From positions 1-64,000 of the forward strand of contig NW_003314280.1 of the NCBI RefSeq assembly GCF_000143415.4: a stretch of DNA of 64,000 bases. Direction: 5' to 3'. Below the pieces are notes generated by a model that saw nothing but the letters and a program-made list of their open reading frames with translations, did no database searches and was not told the DNA's origin. The number at the start of each line of letters is the position of its first letter. The stretch's first letter is position 1. This document shows, piece after piece, positions 31,687 through 43,087 of the stretch. Source of the stretch: Selaginella moellendorffii. Taxonomy: Eukaryota; Streptophyta; Lycopodiopsida; Selaginellales; Selaginellaceae. Made by a program: the position numbers and the translations under genes.

Positions 31687-32849
31687 CAAGGCAATCTCTT
31701 CATCCATGCAGCTGCCTGTGTCTCTGTTTGGCATAATCGCTCATGGGCATGGTGCCCAGAACTATGGGAACTTCTTTGTACCTTTATGGGGTGGCGGGGG
31801 TGCAAACATGATGATTGCGTCCCTAGAAAAACACTTAAGGTCTCTGCAAATTGTGCAGACTGAGCTGAACTGCCAACCCTTGCATAAGGCCCTTGTCGAT
31901 CGAACCCCATACAGGGTTCAGCTGGAGGAGGAGCAAAGGCTTGCAGTATTGCGTGGGGCCCCATGCCATCCCAGTGAATATGTTGGCCGTCAGATTGTAG
32001 GGTTATCACGTGAGGCCTCATGCCATTCCGACGAGGCTGGTTGCCCGGTGAATGCACAGCCTCATCCAAACGAAGCAGAATCTCAAGGAAGTTCTTGCGG
32101 CTGATGTGGCCTTCCACCTCATCTTCTGCTCCAAACAGACAATGCTGGCAGTGAGAACAAAAACATGTATGTCTTCGCGTACTTGGCGATGCTTGTTGCC
32201 AAAGGCATATTTGAAACGGTTACACTTGGCTTTCTCATGGTTGGGCACACTCATGAAGACGTCGATGCCATGTTCAGTCACCTGGCAGAGTCCCTCCGGC
32301 GATCCAATGTCCTCACCCTCCCACAACTCTACGATGAATTCCAAAATTGCATCAAAGGCACTGTTGAAGCTGCACTTGTGACAGAGGTTCCAGACTTTAA
32401 GGGGTTTGTAAGAGGCTACATCAGGGATGGATCCGAAACGCTGATTGGCTACTCCAAGCCTCTTCAGTTTCATTTCAGCATGCGTGACGGTGCTTTAGTG
32501 ATATGGGTGGGGCACTGCATCACTGATGTAGAGGAGGACGCAGAAACTAACTCCTTCAATGTAACTGTGGAGTGGTTCAAGCCAAGTTCCGGATATACGA
32601 AGGATTGCCTAGAAAAGAGATGGGTGCTGAATCCAAGGGATCCCAGCATGAGCATATCGGTGGATAATGTTGTGCATGGTTGGATGTGGAAGCAAAGTGC
32701 CACCATCACCTTGCTAGACCATGCAAGAGATGCAGCAAGAGCATTCATAACCCGGGTTCAAGGTGAGATTCATTAATATTCCTTTACTAAGTTTCTAATG
32801 TATTTTATTTCAAGGTGAACAATCCGAATCTGAATCAGAGGAGGCATGA
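31687..32849 (+). pseudogene. Transposase-like gene, C-terminal part (GHTHEDVD)
   Basis: One frame runs from the broken LTR through a TGA at 32102 to about 32762, then a 52-bp intron (32763-32814) and a last exon ending in a Ser/Glu-rich tail. Readable blocks in order: LPVSLFGIIAHG; NYGNFFVPLW...GANMMIASLEKHL; QTDNAGSENKNMYVFAYLA (32130-32185); GFLMVGHTHEDVDAMFSHL (32228-32284). The DN...ENKN and GHTHEDxD pair is the hallmark of large uncharacterised eukaryotic proteins that I believe are DUF7869; a DDE-type nuclease role is inferred from the ordered acidic residues. A possible intron 31946-32000 would carry palindrome 31948. Part of the gene between LPSMY (18273) and this point is probably deleted. 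Confidence 0.62.
32763..32814 (+). other. 52-bp intron in the transposase-like gene
   Basis: GTGAGATTC...TTATTTCAAG, phase 1, joining Val-Gln-Gly to Glu-Gln-Ser-Glu-Ser-Glu. The first bases of the next exon (GTGAACAA, CGAAT) recur at 32943-32958 and inverted near 34225-34245. Confidence 0.6.
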
Positions 32850-33091
32850 TGGCATGTGGCCTTACGCCATTCCTAGGTGAGATGATACAAATAACAAGTA
32901 TAAATTCTTAGTTGTTCTAGCAAATCTTACTTAAAGTTCAAGGTGAACAAGTCGAATATGAATTCATCAGATTGTTATAACAAATTGCGAGGTGATGGCA
33001 TGAGGCGATACGCCATTTGAGAGTGGTAGCCATTCCTATATGAGGTGAGTGAAATATTTATTAGAAATACCTCATTCAATTGTGCACTTCT

Positions 33092-33175
33092 AAGAATTAA
33101 AATAGAAACATGCAAACAGTACTGAGTGGACCAAGGTCCACTCAGTACTGTTTGCATGTTTCTATTTTAATTCTT
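33092..33175. repeat. Perfect 41-bp-arm palindrome with 2-base spacer
   Basis: Arms 33092-33132 and 33135-33175 are exact reverse complements, separated by AA. The arm contains AACAGTACTGAGTGGACC. No mismatch, unlike the foldbacks at 17029 and 60172. Confidence 0.85.
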
Positions 33176-33525
33176 TCTCTAAAATGTTATTTAGCATGTG
33201 GCTTCATGCCATTGCTCTCCACAATCATGCATTGAATTTTTCTATCCTTGCATAATACTTCTCCATATATATAGCATGTGCGCACATATGATATGGTTCA
33301 TTAGGCCTGATATAGTGTGTGAGGTAAAACAAAGATGATGTGACATATGCATTTACCAATCACACGTGCATAAATCTAATAATATGGCGTGTGGCCCATA
33401 TTAATGGCACATAAACCCATATTGTGGGCTTACGTGCTTTATGTACCATCATTCCCTTGCAGCGTGTGTGTTGGTTTCCTTTTATAACACAACGAACTCC
33501 ATATTTTAGGGTGAAGAGCGTTCTC

Positions 33526-33765
33526 ATGGCAAGCACAAAATCTATAAGTGAGGCAGAAAAGGAGACGGAGAAGGAGATAGGTGAAGATGTTGAATATATA
33601 AGTCTTCCAAACTCCCCGTACTATACTCCAGGTGATCATTTTTCTGAACAAACGGCAACATTAACAACTATCAAGAACGCCCCAGTAATGTTAGAGACAA
33701 CAATCCAAAGCAAAACAACTGACCCGGAGAAGGATGATAGTACCACTGAGAGTACCAAAAAGGAG
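33526..33765 (+). CDS. Small hypothetical first exon in the palindrome island
   Basis: The frame opens upstream at 33424; the ATG at 33526 (MASTKSISEAEKET) lies downstream of a TTGCAG acceptor-like site at 33465. The product is acidic, Ser/Thr/Glu-rich, with a NSPYYTPGD stretch. AGGAG|GTGAGC at about 33765 fits a donor, and the palindrome at 33785-33806 would lie in the following intron, as in the other genes of the island. No downstream exon could be assigned, so it may be a cut gene. Family unknown. Confidence 0.3.
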
Positions 33766-34211
33766 GTGAGCGCTTAGGCTTATAATGGTGTGTGCCCTCA
33801 TGCCATTTACTTGATCACCAAATACCTTTTTCCCTTTGCACTAGTATATCTTAATACCGGTCTGAGAAATAGAATGGCATGTGCCCTCAGGCCTTTTACT
33901 AAATCACCTTTGAAAGAAATGCAAGCCTCTATGTCGTAAAAAAAAGGTACTAGAGAAATTCCTTAATAATATGAATGTTATTTAGTTTCATGAAAATACA
34001 CTAAGGGTCAAATGAGTTAAATGACTTCTCCAGACTAGCAATGCCTCTTGCTACACCTTCACAATTAGATTCATTAGAAAAAGATAACATTGAATAATAT
34101 CTAAATGTTCTCACCATTAAGTTATATGTCTGGCTAATAGGAATGACGTTCATCTTGGAAAGCTCACCACACGCTCAATGAACAAACAAATAGTGTGTGC
34201 GTGCATGCCAT

Positions 34212-34900
34212 CGCTCTTCTTTAGCTTCAGATTCGGCTTGTTCACCTTGACAATGAGATTTATTATACAACCAGATGGACTCAGTCTGGACACAAAGTCA
34301 CCGCGCCAGTCACCATGCCCCAGATATGTCTAGCCCCTAGACAAAAAACATATAATTTCACGTCATTTTCAAATACTTGAAAATTTGTACCTAGTCCCAG
34401 TTTACTGAATAAATCCCACTTTAACGAAATAGAGCTTTACTGACAATGCCAAAAATATTTTGGCCTTATCCACTTTAGATAAAAACTTTCTCTATCTTTA
34501 GCTTTTATTAACCTTGAACCTTAGATAACACCTCCTATCTATCATACTTTAAGAACTTAGTTCTTTAGACTTTATCTAATGCCTTCATGATATTAAACAC
34601 CACCTCCTCAATATTTTAGGTGTTTATATGTCTCAATGATAAACTTCTCAGACAATGAACATTTCCTTCTACAACAACGAATCACTATATCGTAACATAA
34701 AACATATTACAAGAATGTTGCCATTATATAACTCAAGGGCATCATAAAAACTTAAAACTTCTATATTTTATTTGATAGGTTGTCTTTTCAACATCTCCGC
34801 TATCCTAATCTAGTAGTCTCTTAACCTTGGATTAATTTTGGAGAAATATTTCACATTTTCTAACCTATTAAATAGGTCATCAATCCTTAGTAATGGGTAT
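34212..34900. other. Right flank of the island, decayed repeats
   Basis: No gene. 34225-34245 contains an inverted copy of the 3' exon start of the transposase-like gene (CGGCTTGTTCACCTTGAC). The rest resembles decayed retroelement sequence, with a 27-bp inverted match (34412-34438) to 8197-8223. Confidence 0.4.
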
Positions 34901-34940
34901 TTATTCTTATTTATATAATATTTAAGCAGCTCATAATCTA

Positions 34941-35007
<67 letters not shown>

Positions 35008-36110
35008 CCCTATCTTTCTTCCTTATAAGCAATAGCAAAACCCTATATGGCAAGTTACTCAAATGAATATACTCTTTATTAACCAACTCCTCAAGTTGAT
35101 ATTTGAATTATTTGAGCTTTTTCTTATTCAATAGGGGGGACAGACCATTGCCTTGGCCCCCTTGACTAAGTTGATCTTATGTTCAATTGATTAGGCTAGA
35201 AGTAGTTTTATTCCTCTAATATATGGTGTTTCGAAACTAGTCCAACACCCATTGAATCACCAAAGACACCTCTTTTGGTCCCATCTTTTTACCACTTTCT
35301 ATCAAGAATAAGCATAAAAATTCTATTTTAGTTCATTTATGAGTTGTCTTTTAGTGGATATTAGGTTCAAACAAGAGGTCATGGACCTACTCCACTATAT
35401 CTTTAGATCTTGAGAATCCACCCTAGATTGTTTCCCACCACTAAATTTCTACTTTATCTATGTAAAGCTACCATAAATTGATTAAAAAATATATATATAC
35501 CAAATATCACATTAAATTTTATTGTATCTAAAATGGTGAAATCCATATCCACTTTCCACATCTGCTTTTATAGTTGTTTATCTTCGTACCATATTGGTGC
35601 TTTGGCTTTCTTGAAAGAACTCTATACATGGTTTTTTTAATAACTGAATTGTTAGTCTGGCTTGCCAAGTTATGTTTGTAACCAAAAAAATTGTCACTTA
35701 CACCTATGTCAATTAAAATTTTAAGAAAGACACCTTTGAGTTTCCCTAAAAGGGTTAGTAAATATTGCAAATAACTCTCTACTAAAATTTCTCGTGTAAT
35801 GAGTGACTTTGAGCTAGGGACTGGGGTTACATACTTCAATTAAAACTTCACCTTAAATTAATGGCCATTCTCTTGAGAAATGACTAATCTCGCTGCAATT
35901 GTAACATCCATTTTTCCCCACATTATTAGACTTGGTCTCCTTATTGGTGGGTTTTTCTTTCTTTACCTAACTTTGCCATGTGACTACCTTTTAACAACTA
36001 GATTTGCCACTCCAAAAACCTAAGGATTTATTCTTAAAGAAACTCCCTTTCAATTACTCCTTTCCATATATTCCTTTTGGCTTGGATCCTTTGTTAAAGA
36101 AGGACTTGAA
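34900..36110 (-). pseudogene. Decayed family A-related gypsy, minus strand
   Basis: Read on the minus strand, 36095-35890 follows the gag C-terminal region of family A (GGATCCA..., AAGAGTTTCTTTAAGAAT-like). 35839-35528 retains a protease frame (ITREILVES, LKILIDIGVSDNF, where intact copies have [10 protein letters not shown]). 35190-35040 follows the start of the RT. The DTG triad is mutated to DIG. Interrupted by a TA microsatellite. Confidence 0.65.
34944..35006. repeat. TA microsatellite
   Basis: About 31 uninterrupted TA dinucleotides inside the decayed gypsy RT region. Confidence 0.95.
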
Positions 36111-36119
36111 CTAAATTGA

Positions 36120-36595
36120 GTTTTTGTAGTGCATATGGTTTTCACCCTTTATCTTATGGTGATTTACTATAAGTTAACCATGAAATAGAACCTAAACCCT
36201 TCATATGCCACATGCCATATGCCATATATTCAAGGATAATAAAGTAAAACCCAAGTTTCAAAGCTTTGGGCCACTAAATGAAGGAATGAGCCAAACTCCT
36301 AAACATGGAATCAAGGAACGAAGGAACTAAAGCACATAGTGACTCCCAAGTGTATAGTCAAAGGAGTAAAGGAACAGGAGAACAGAGCAGCTTAGAATAG
36401 TTTTAGAACTTCCAACATCCCAATGCTAGAATCAGTATGCAAAATGGAGCCAAATAAAATTTGGCACAATTTCAATATACCAGTGGCCTAACACAAGGAT
36501 ATGGGTACTCCATCATTATGGTGATTAAGGCTTAGACCCAAGCCAAATGTAGAATAAGGAGAGACATGCAAGAATGAGCTAAACTATGCCTTAGA
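36120..36595. repeat. Repeat family C fragment, host of family D
   Basis: Matches 1320-1790 block by block (CACCCTTTATC..., CAAAGCTTTGGGCCACTAAATGA, GGCCTAACACAAGGATATGGG). It is continued after the family D insertion at 44183 with GGTTGATTGGCCAT, equivalent to 1785. Confidence 0.65.
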
Positions 36596-38220
36596 TGTGA
36601 GACACAAAATCCCTAGGCCCCAAAGTGGAGCTGGAAGGGTGTCACGTGGTAGTGGCCGAAGCGAAAGCCAAACAAGCGTAACACGTTTGGACTAAAAGCT
36701 CCGATTTGATAGGTCGAGAGGTGGAGTGGAACTCTCAATAAAGTGCTCAAGGAGTAAGCACAAAGCAAGCAATAAGCGAGGCTCCAAAAAGGGACCAAAA
36801 GGACCAACACATGACACGTGGAAGTGTCCGAGATGGAGTCCGAGATGGACCCAAGTTGGAGTATGAGGTGGAGTCCAAGATGGAGTCCGAGATGGAGTCC
36901 GAGATGGACCCGAGATGGAGTCTGAGATGGACTGAGACGGAGTCCGAGATGGACCGAGACGGAGTCCGAGATGGAGCCCGAGATGGAGTCCGAGATGGAG
37001 TCCGAGATGGACCGAGACGGAGTCCGAGATGGAGTCTGAGATGGACCCGAGATGGAATCCAAGATGGAGTCCGAGAAGGACCCAAGATGGAGTCTGAGGT
37101 TGAGACCGAGACCAAGACCGAGACCGAGATCAGGACCGAGACCAAGACCGAGCCTGAGTCCGAGTCCGAGTCTGAATCCGAGTCTGAGTCCGAGTCCAAG
37201 TCCGAGTCTGAGTCCGAGTCCGAGAGGGTGAAAGCCTAAAGCGTTCGTCTCCCAGACCCTGGGGGGTTTGGTGAGCTTCAAAAGTATAGTAAGGGGGAGG
37301 ACTGCAATGGAGCAAGTTTGGCCAGGAAAGGCCAGTTTAGCCCAGGAAGGCTAGACCCAATGTTGGGTGATGAACTGACCACTGGGAAGTCCAAGACTAG
37401 AGTGAATATGGACCGACAAGTGGGGTAGCTTGGTGAAGTGTTCAAGAGCCGGCTCTAGTTCCCCCGGGAGATTGACTAGCCGATGCTCCTAGTCCAAGTG
37501 TGGGTGGCACTACCTACTTGGATACCTAGTGTGGCTCAACGAAACCTCGCTCTAAGCCCATGGCTAGAGCACCTAAAGGCAGAAGGTGGGGAAAGTACCC
37601 ATGGGGCTTGCGTAGGCCACGGTGTTCTGAAATGTTGTCCCGAAGTCCCAAATGGGGGAAAGGAAGAGGAGCCATCCTCTAGTGTAGTGATTACGAATAC
37701 GGTCACATGGTGAGGAAGTCCCAGAGGACAATGGGACTTAGTGGCCGGGCCTGCGGGCCTTGATTTAGTAGCAGTGTCGGCGAACATGGCCATGGACAGA
37801 AAAGGGACTTGGTAGGAACTGACAAAGGGATATTGGGGAAGGCTAATCCCCATGTCTATAGGCATCCTAAGGATGCAAAGGAGTGGATCTGGGTTGACCA
37901 CTCATGGATGGATGGCCCAGTCTTGGAGAGACGGGATTATGATGCAAGTGGTATTGGACCACTAGTGCGGTAAAGGTGAATGGGCATGGCCTTAGCGTAA
38001 TGGGCCGATATGTCAGTGGTACCTTTGGGTGTCGGTCTTGGGATTGGACACATGGAGCACTTGGACTAAGTGCAAGGGATGAGTGGCATGGATGCCATCC
38101 TAGGGGCTAGCAAGTCCCAAGTCCTGAATTGGACTTAAGGAGGTTGTGAATGAGACTCCTCCAAGTGGTCAAAGGTGTGGTTAAGTGACTAAAGTAGAAT
38201 GGAAAATTTAGTCGCTTACA
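36596..38220 (+). repeat. Family D 5' LTR (1625 bp)
   Basis: TGTGAGACACAAAATCCC...AGTCGCTTACA. 36830-37225 is a tract of GAGTCCGAGATGG-type 12-mers grading into GAGTCCGAGTCT hexamers. Confidence 0.88.
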
Positions 38221-41200
38221 ATTTGGTATCGGAGTTGTTCCTTAGTCCAACTTTTATTGGTGCTGAAGTATATCACCACTAGTGTTGGCATCGGAAGGTC
38301 CTAGGATGGGCTTGTCCTTGAGGAGTAGCAAGTCGGGAAGACATAGCTCTCCACTACAGTTCACGTGTGAACTTGTGGGCAAGGTGGTGGATAGAAAAGG
38401 GCCAATGATGGAATGACTTTGGGATCTTAGGAACAATGTAAGGCTTTCCTCATTGAGTAAGGATGTGATCCAGATGAGTGTTTGATGCAGGAAATGGGCT
38501 AACATAGTTATGGTAAACAACTATAGTTGGGATCACGGGAAAGATGCAGACTCTAAAACAATAAAGGAGTCACAAGATTACACTCATATAGTTGAGGCTG
38601 GTGCTCATAACTTTGAGACCGGAATTGATGACCATGGGAGGTCAAATACAAAAGAGGACACAAGTCCTTGAAGTGGTAGCCAGGGCTACCTCTAATAAAT
38701 GCTGGAACAACCCAAAGAGTTGGGGGTGTACTTAAAGATGAGTTGCTATTCTCATCACATGGACAAATAGTCCTAAGGGGCAAAAGTTAGCCCTAAGAAA
38801 ATCATCAAGTCACCTTGGAAACTATGACCTTGCAAGTTGTTGGATTTGCAATGTCCAAAATGCTAGATGACTCAAGTGGAGTCATGGAATGGTCCTAAGG
38901 GATTGGTTGAAGCATTTGGACTAAGGTGTATAGTGCCCCATGAGGTATGGGGAGGATCATAAAATCCAAATATGAGAACAGTAGGTATCTCATTGATGGT
39001 AGAATGTGCCATACTAAAGTTGTGGGAAAGATGTTCCTAAAAGAAAGCAACTTTGGCCCAGAGTTGGGTGCAAACACTATGGTGCGGTGCTAACGGATAG
39101 TTAGCATGAGGAACAACCATACTGGTCTTGGTAAAGACCTAGACACTAATAAGTAGTGTCATAAGGATAGGCTCGTGGGGCCAATGGTGTGGAGGCACCA
39201 AATGTGCTAAGGTGTGATACCTTGAGGTTATGTTAGTGGGTTCATAAGAACCCCTTGCCAAAGGGAATCCCAATGGAAATGGGAATGGCATAACCTAAGC
39301 TGGAAGGCATGTGGTAGAGTGTGGTGACCAAAACAATGATGGAGGTGTGGAAGCACCAGCAATGAGTTATAGGACTTGATAACTATGAGGCAACTAAGCA
39401 AAAGGTGCAAGATAATTTGTTAAACTGGTAGAAGGTAACTACCCAAGACTTCTTAATGGCATAAGGAAGTTAGATATACGCTTATAGGGGATATATTACT
39501 TATGTTGCGATATAATAAGTCAATGTTAAAAAGGGGAATGCTAATTGTCAAAGAGGCCATCATTGGGACACCCAAACACTCTAGAACACCCGAAGGTGGT
39601 GTTTGATGTTGCGAGGGCAATAGATAAGGCCCAAGGGATTGAGTCCCTAGCGATTGATGGATAGGAGGTGCTATCCAAATGTCCAAGGTTCTGGAGATGG
39701 GAGAAATCTGTTTACCTGATTTGGACATAGCCAAAAATGGGATTTTGGCAAGGCTAGTGATGTGCATATAGAGGCCCATAAGTAGCAACATTAATCCCGG
39801 TGTGTGGGATTATAAGGTGAGCATGCTCAGATTGAGGAACCACTCCCTAAGCTATTGGGTAAGTTCATCCCTATGAATACTTGTTAATGCATGGTAAAAG
39901 GTGCAAAGCTATCCTCCTAGTCTGGAGGAGAATAACCAAGGGAAACATATGAGGCCAAAGGGCAAGTAGTATTGGGATGGAACAGAACCATAGAAATCAA
40001 AGGGCATAACCAACGGTGGTTATACAAGTTGGGAGTGGAGAATCAAGAGAGTGCTTAAGAATGTTACTACTAGCAACCGCAATGCTATAGAGAGTCTAAA
40101 ATGTGGAATTATCTATATTAGACCATGTGGTGAGTAGGGAGCTTGCAAAGGAGAAGCCTTAGCAAGTTAAGGAACAGAGTTCCTTGAAGGTTCCCAAAGA
40201 CAATTCTAGGTAGATAAGTACTTAGAAAGCCAAATGTAAATGGTTCCTAGAGCGCGCGAAATCAGAGTGGCGCAGTAGAAGCGTGGTCTTGAAGCTAGCC
40301 ATGAGGCGAAGCTATCAAAGTTGGGGAAGTAGTTCCCAAGTGTTCAAAGAGAGGGTTTTGAATGAAAGTCGATGATTAAGGACTTTCACGCTTATGCATG
40401 AACCATGTTACAATGGCTGAATGACTTGCTAAGTAAGATTGGCAAGTTAGGGGAACAAATCCCCTAGTTGGGCACCAAGGATGTGGTGAATGAGATGGGG
40501 ACACCCAATCTCAATTGCTATGGATCCCTGGCCAGAAGAGCTGGCTTGGGCACACCGCCAAGTGTGGGGGATGCCCCCGGGGTCATAGTCAACAACTTAG
40601 AAGGGTCTGGAAGACCTAGTTCCTATTGGTAGACCTATTAAGGGGTCAAAATGAGATCACTAGGTGATTTTGTGGCTAAACAAGGACAAAGTCTTTGTTT
40701 GGATTAAGGAATATGATTCCTAGTTCAAAGTGTTGATTTGAACTATTGATAATGGTGTGGCTTGGTCAAGGGGACCAAGTGGGAAGAACACCTAAGGGAA
40801 ATGAGCTATGTCAATGCTATGACATAGTAAGTCCGAGGAAAGTAGTTTCTATAAGAGATCCAAGGGAGGGTCTCAAAAGTTGGGCCGTGGATAGAGCCCA
40901 TAGTAGAAAATGTTAAAGAGACGTACTAGGGGTGAACACCCTCTAAACTTGGCAAAGCAAAGTGTTTGCTATGGAACTGAAAGGAAACCTTGAAAATGGA
41001 GGTAGCGATTCTATGTTGCTGAGTGCAACAATCAAAGATAGGAGCAAAAGACTAGTGGTTAAGAAAAAGAGCCATGGGAATCGTGGGAAAGAATCCAAAT
41101 GGCAAAGTTAGGCCGAGAACACTAATGTGTTGGGTGCTAACAGATTGTGGGAAAGGCAATGTTTCCCTAAGGGTGGATTCCCATCCGCTCCAATTTGGTG

Positions 41201-41989
41201 AAAGTGGATGCTCTAAAGGGGGGAGCGGTAAGGTAGCCAAATAATAGGGATATGGGCAGCCCTAGCATCAATTACAATAACTAGAATTTAGTGCCAAAGG
41301 TGGCACTATATTGGAGAGAGGATGATGGTACCCTCAAGTAAAGAGCTTCCTAGGGTGGGAAGTGAAGTTGCACAATATGTGCAGTGAAAGGTGTCAAAGA
41401 CACCAACAAAATTGACTTCGAGAAGTCAAAATTAAAAGTTCCAAGGTGAATTGGTTATGTCAATAGAAGTTAGGACTACTCGAGAATGAGTAGTGGAATT
41501 GAGTTAGAGAAGGTGTCTCTAACGGGTTTAGCGAGAACTAAACCAATAAAAGGGAGCAAACCAACCCATGTTATGATCCGGCACAAAAAGACAAAGATCT
41601 AGTCACCTTAGACTATGCTATGCCACCTCTTGAGGTTCCTCACCACCCAACCACCCCCGAGCTACCTCAAAAGCTCCACTGTGAGCCCTAGGGTAGGTTA
41701 AGTCCCTTACCCTAACATGCCTTAATATACCCTTGAGCCTCCCTTTGACCGACATTGACCACGTAATCAAAGCTGGCGCCTAACACCCCAAATGGCCGAA
41801 TGAGTCTTTATGTTGGAGAGACTATACCCCTTAGAGGATGGACAAGGCATGGTGAGCCTTCAAAGTCAAACCATAGACAAATATTGGCTGGGTGCCAAGG
41901 ATGGAAATGGTAATGCCTGTGGGTGTTACTTTATAAAAAGGGTTTACTGTTCGATGAGGACATCGAACTTCATCTATGGGTGGTGGAGT
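38221..41989 (+). other. Family D internal region, no coding capacity
   Basis: Moderately purine-rich plus strand, many stops in all frames. Near 40540-40600 it carries the GGCACACCGCCAAGTG...GATGCCCCCGG block, and at its end the GAGGACATCGAACTTCATC hairpin, both shared with family A. Nothing else recognised. Confidence 0.6.
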
Positions 41990-42629
41990 TGTGAGACACA
42001 AAATCCCTAGGCCCCAAAGTGGAGCCGGAAGGGCGCCACGTGGTAGTGGCCAAAGCGAAAGCCAAACAAGCGTAACACGTTTGGGCTAAAAGCTCCGATT
42101 TGATAGGTCGAGAGCGGGAGTGGAACTCTCCATAAAGTGCTCAAGGAGCAAGCACAAAGCAAGCAATAAGCGAGGCTCCAAAAAGGGACCAAAAGGACCA
42201 ACACATAACACGTGGAAGTGTCCGAGATGGAGTCCGAGATGGACCCAAGTTGGAGTATGAGGTGGAGTCCAAGATGGAGTTTGAGATGGACCCGAGATGG
42301 AGTCCGAGATGGAGTCCGAGATGGAGTCCGAGATGGAGCCCGAGTTGGAGTCCGAGATGGAGTCCGAGATGGACCCGAGATGGAATCTGAGATGGAGTCT
42401 GAGAAGGACCCGAGATGGAGTCCGAGGTCGAGACTGAGACCGGGACCAAGACTGGGACCGAGACCGAGACTAAGACCGAGACCGAGATCAGGACCGAGAC
42501 CGAGACCTAGGTGTAAGCAACCAAAGGGAACAACTTGAGAGACGATCCATGGGGTTCAAATATAGAGGGAAAGGGCCCATGAACAAGAGTGCACCCCCTT
42601 TTCCAATCGGTCAAGGGTCTTGGGATAGT

Positions 42630-42688
42630 TGGAGTTAAGCGTCCTTGGGTTTGAGTAGTACTGGGATGGGTGACCTCCCGGGAAGTCC
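42630..42688 (+). ncRNA. 5S rRNA-like promoter domain in Cassandra 5' LTR
   Basis: Matches the 3' half of plant 5S rRNA from GAAGTTAAGC to GGGAAGTCC with few changes; box A and box C look intact. Confidence 0.85.
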
Positions 42689-43028
42689 AAACCCAAGAGT
42701 TTACATTTGGTATCAGAGAGGTCTCAGGTCCGACTCTGTTGGTTGGCTAGGGGAATCACACCACATGTTGATTGACATCTGGCTGGTCCAGTTTGCTCCC
42801 GCTGGGCTCGACCCGAGGGGTAGGGTGTCAAGAGAGCGGGGCTCTCGGGAGAGCTGCGGCTCTCAGCTTCCGTTCACGAGGGCGTGAACTTGCAGGGAAG
42901 CGTGGTGGATTGTAAGCAACCAAAGGGAACGACTTGAGAGACGATCCATGGGGTTCAAATATAGAGGGAAAGGGCCCATAAACAAGAGTGCACCCCCTTT
43001 TCCAATCAGTCAAGGGTCTTGGGATAGT

Positions 43029-43087
43029 TGGAGTTAAGCATCCTTGGGTTTGAGTAGTACTGAGATGGGTGACCTCCCGGGAAGTCC
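43029..43087 (+). ncRNA. 5S rRNA-like promoter domain in Cassandra 3' LTR
   Basis: Same domain in the 3' LTR with two transitions (AAGCA for AAGCG, CTGAGATGG for CTGGGATGG). Confidence 0.85.

Larger units (their letters stand above)
8583..34211. mobile_element. Palindrome-rich island, candidate large mobile element
   Basis: All copies I found of a 22-bp palindrome (half-site ATGGCRTGWGG) lie between these coordinates. None lies in the gypsy insertion at 18274-31686. The island holds a minus-strand ParB/methyltransferase/HAD gene and a divergent transposase-like gene, each with palindromes in introns and flanks. Removing the 13.4-kb gypsy insertion leaves about 12.2 kb. The true ends are not determined: no convincing terminal repeat plus target duplication was found. 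A 27-bp inverted match (8197-8223 with 34412-34438) is a weak candidate for the ends. The mobile nature is inferred from gene content. Confidence 0.5.
31948..34211 (+). repeat. Palindrome copies in the right part of the island
   Basis: Copies at 31948-31969, 32005-32026, 32849-32870, 32995-33016, 33191-33212, 33271-33292, 33384-33405, 33785-33806, 33874-33895 and 34190-34211. Several are diverged (TTAGCATG, ATAGCATG starts). The last one marks the right limit of the family in the window. Confidence 0.75.

Noticed and set aside
8583-34211. CRISPR-like array
   Set aside because: Repeats are irregularly spaced, lie in introns and spacers, and the sequence is eukaryotic.
38093-38106. TGGCATGGATGCCA palindrome (also 44046)
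   Set aside because: It resembles the island palindrome but lacks the GGCC core, occurs once per family D LTR and is part of that LTR.
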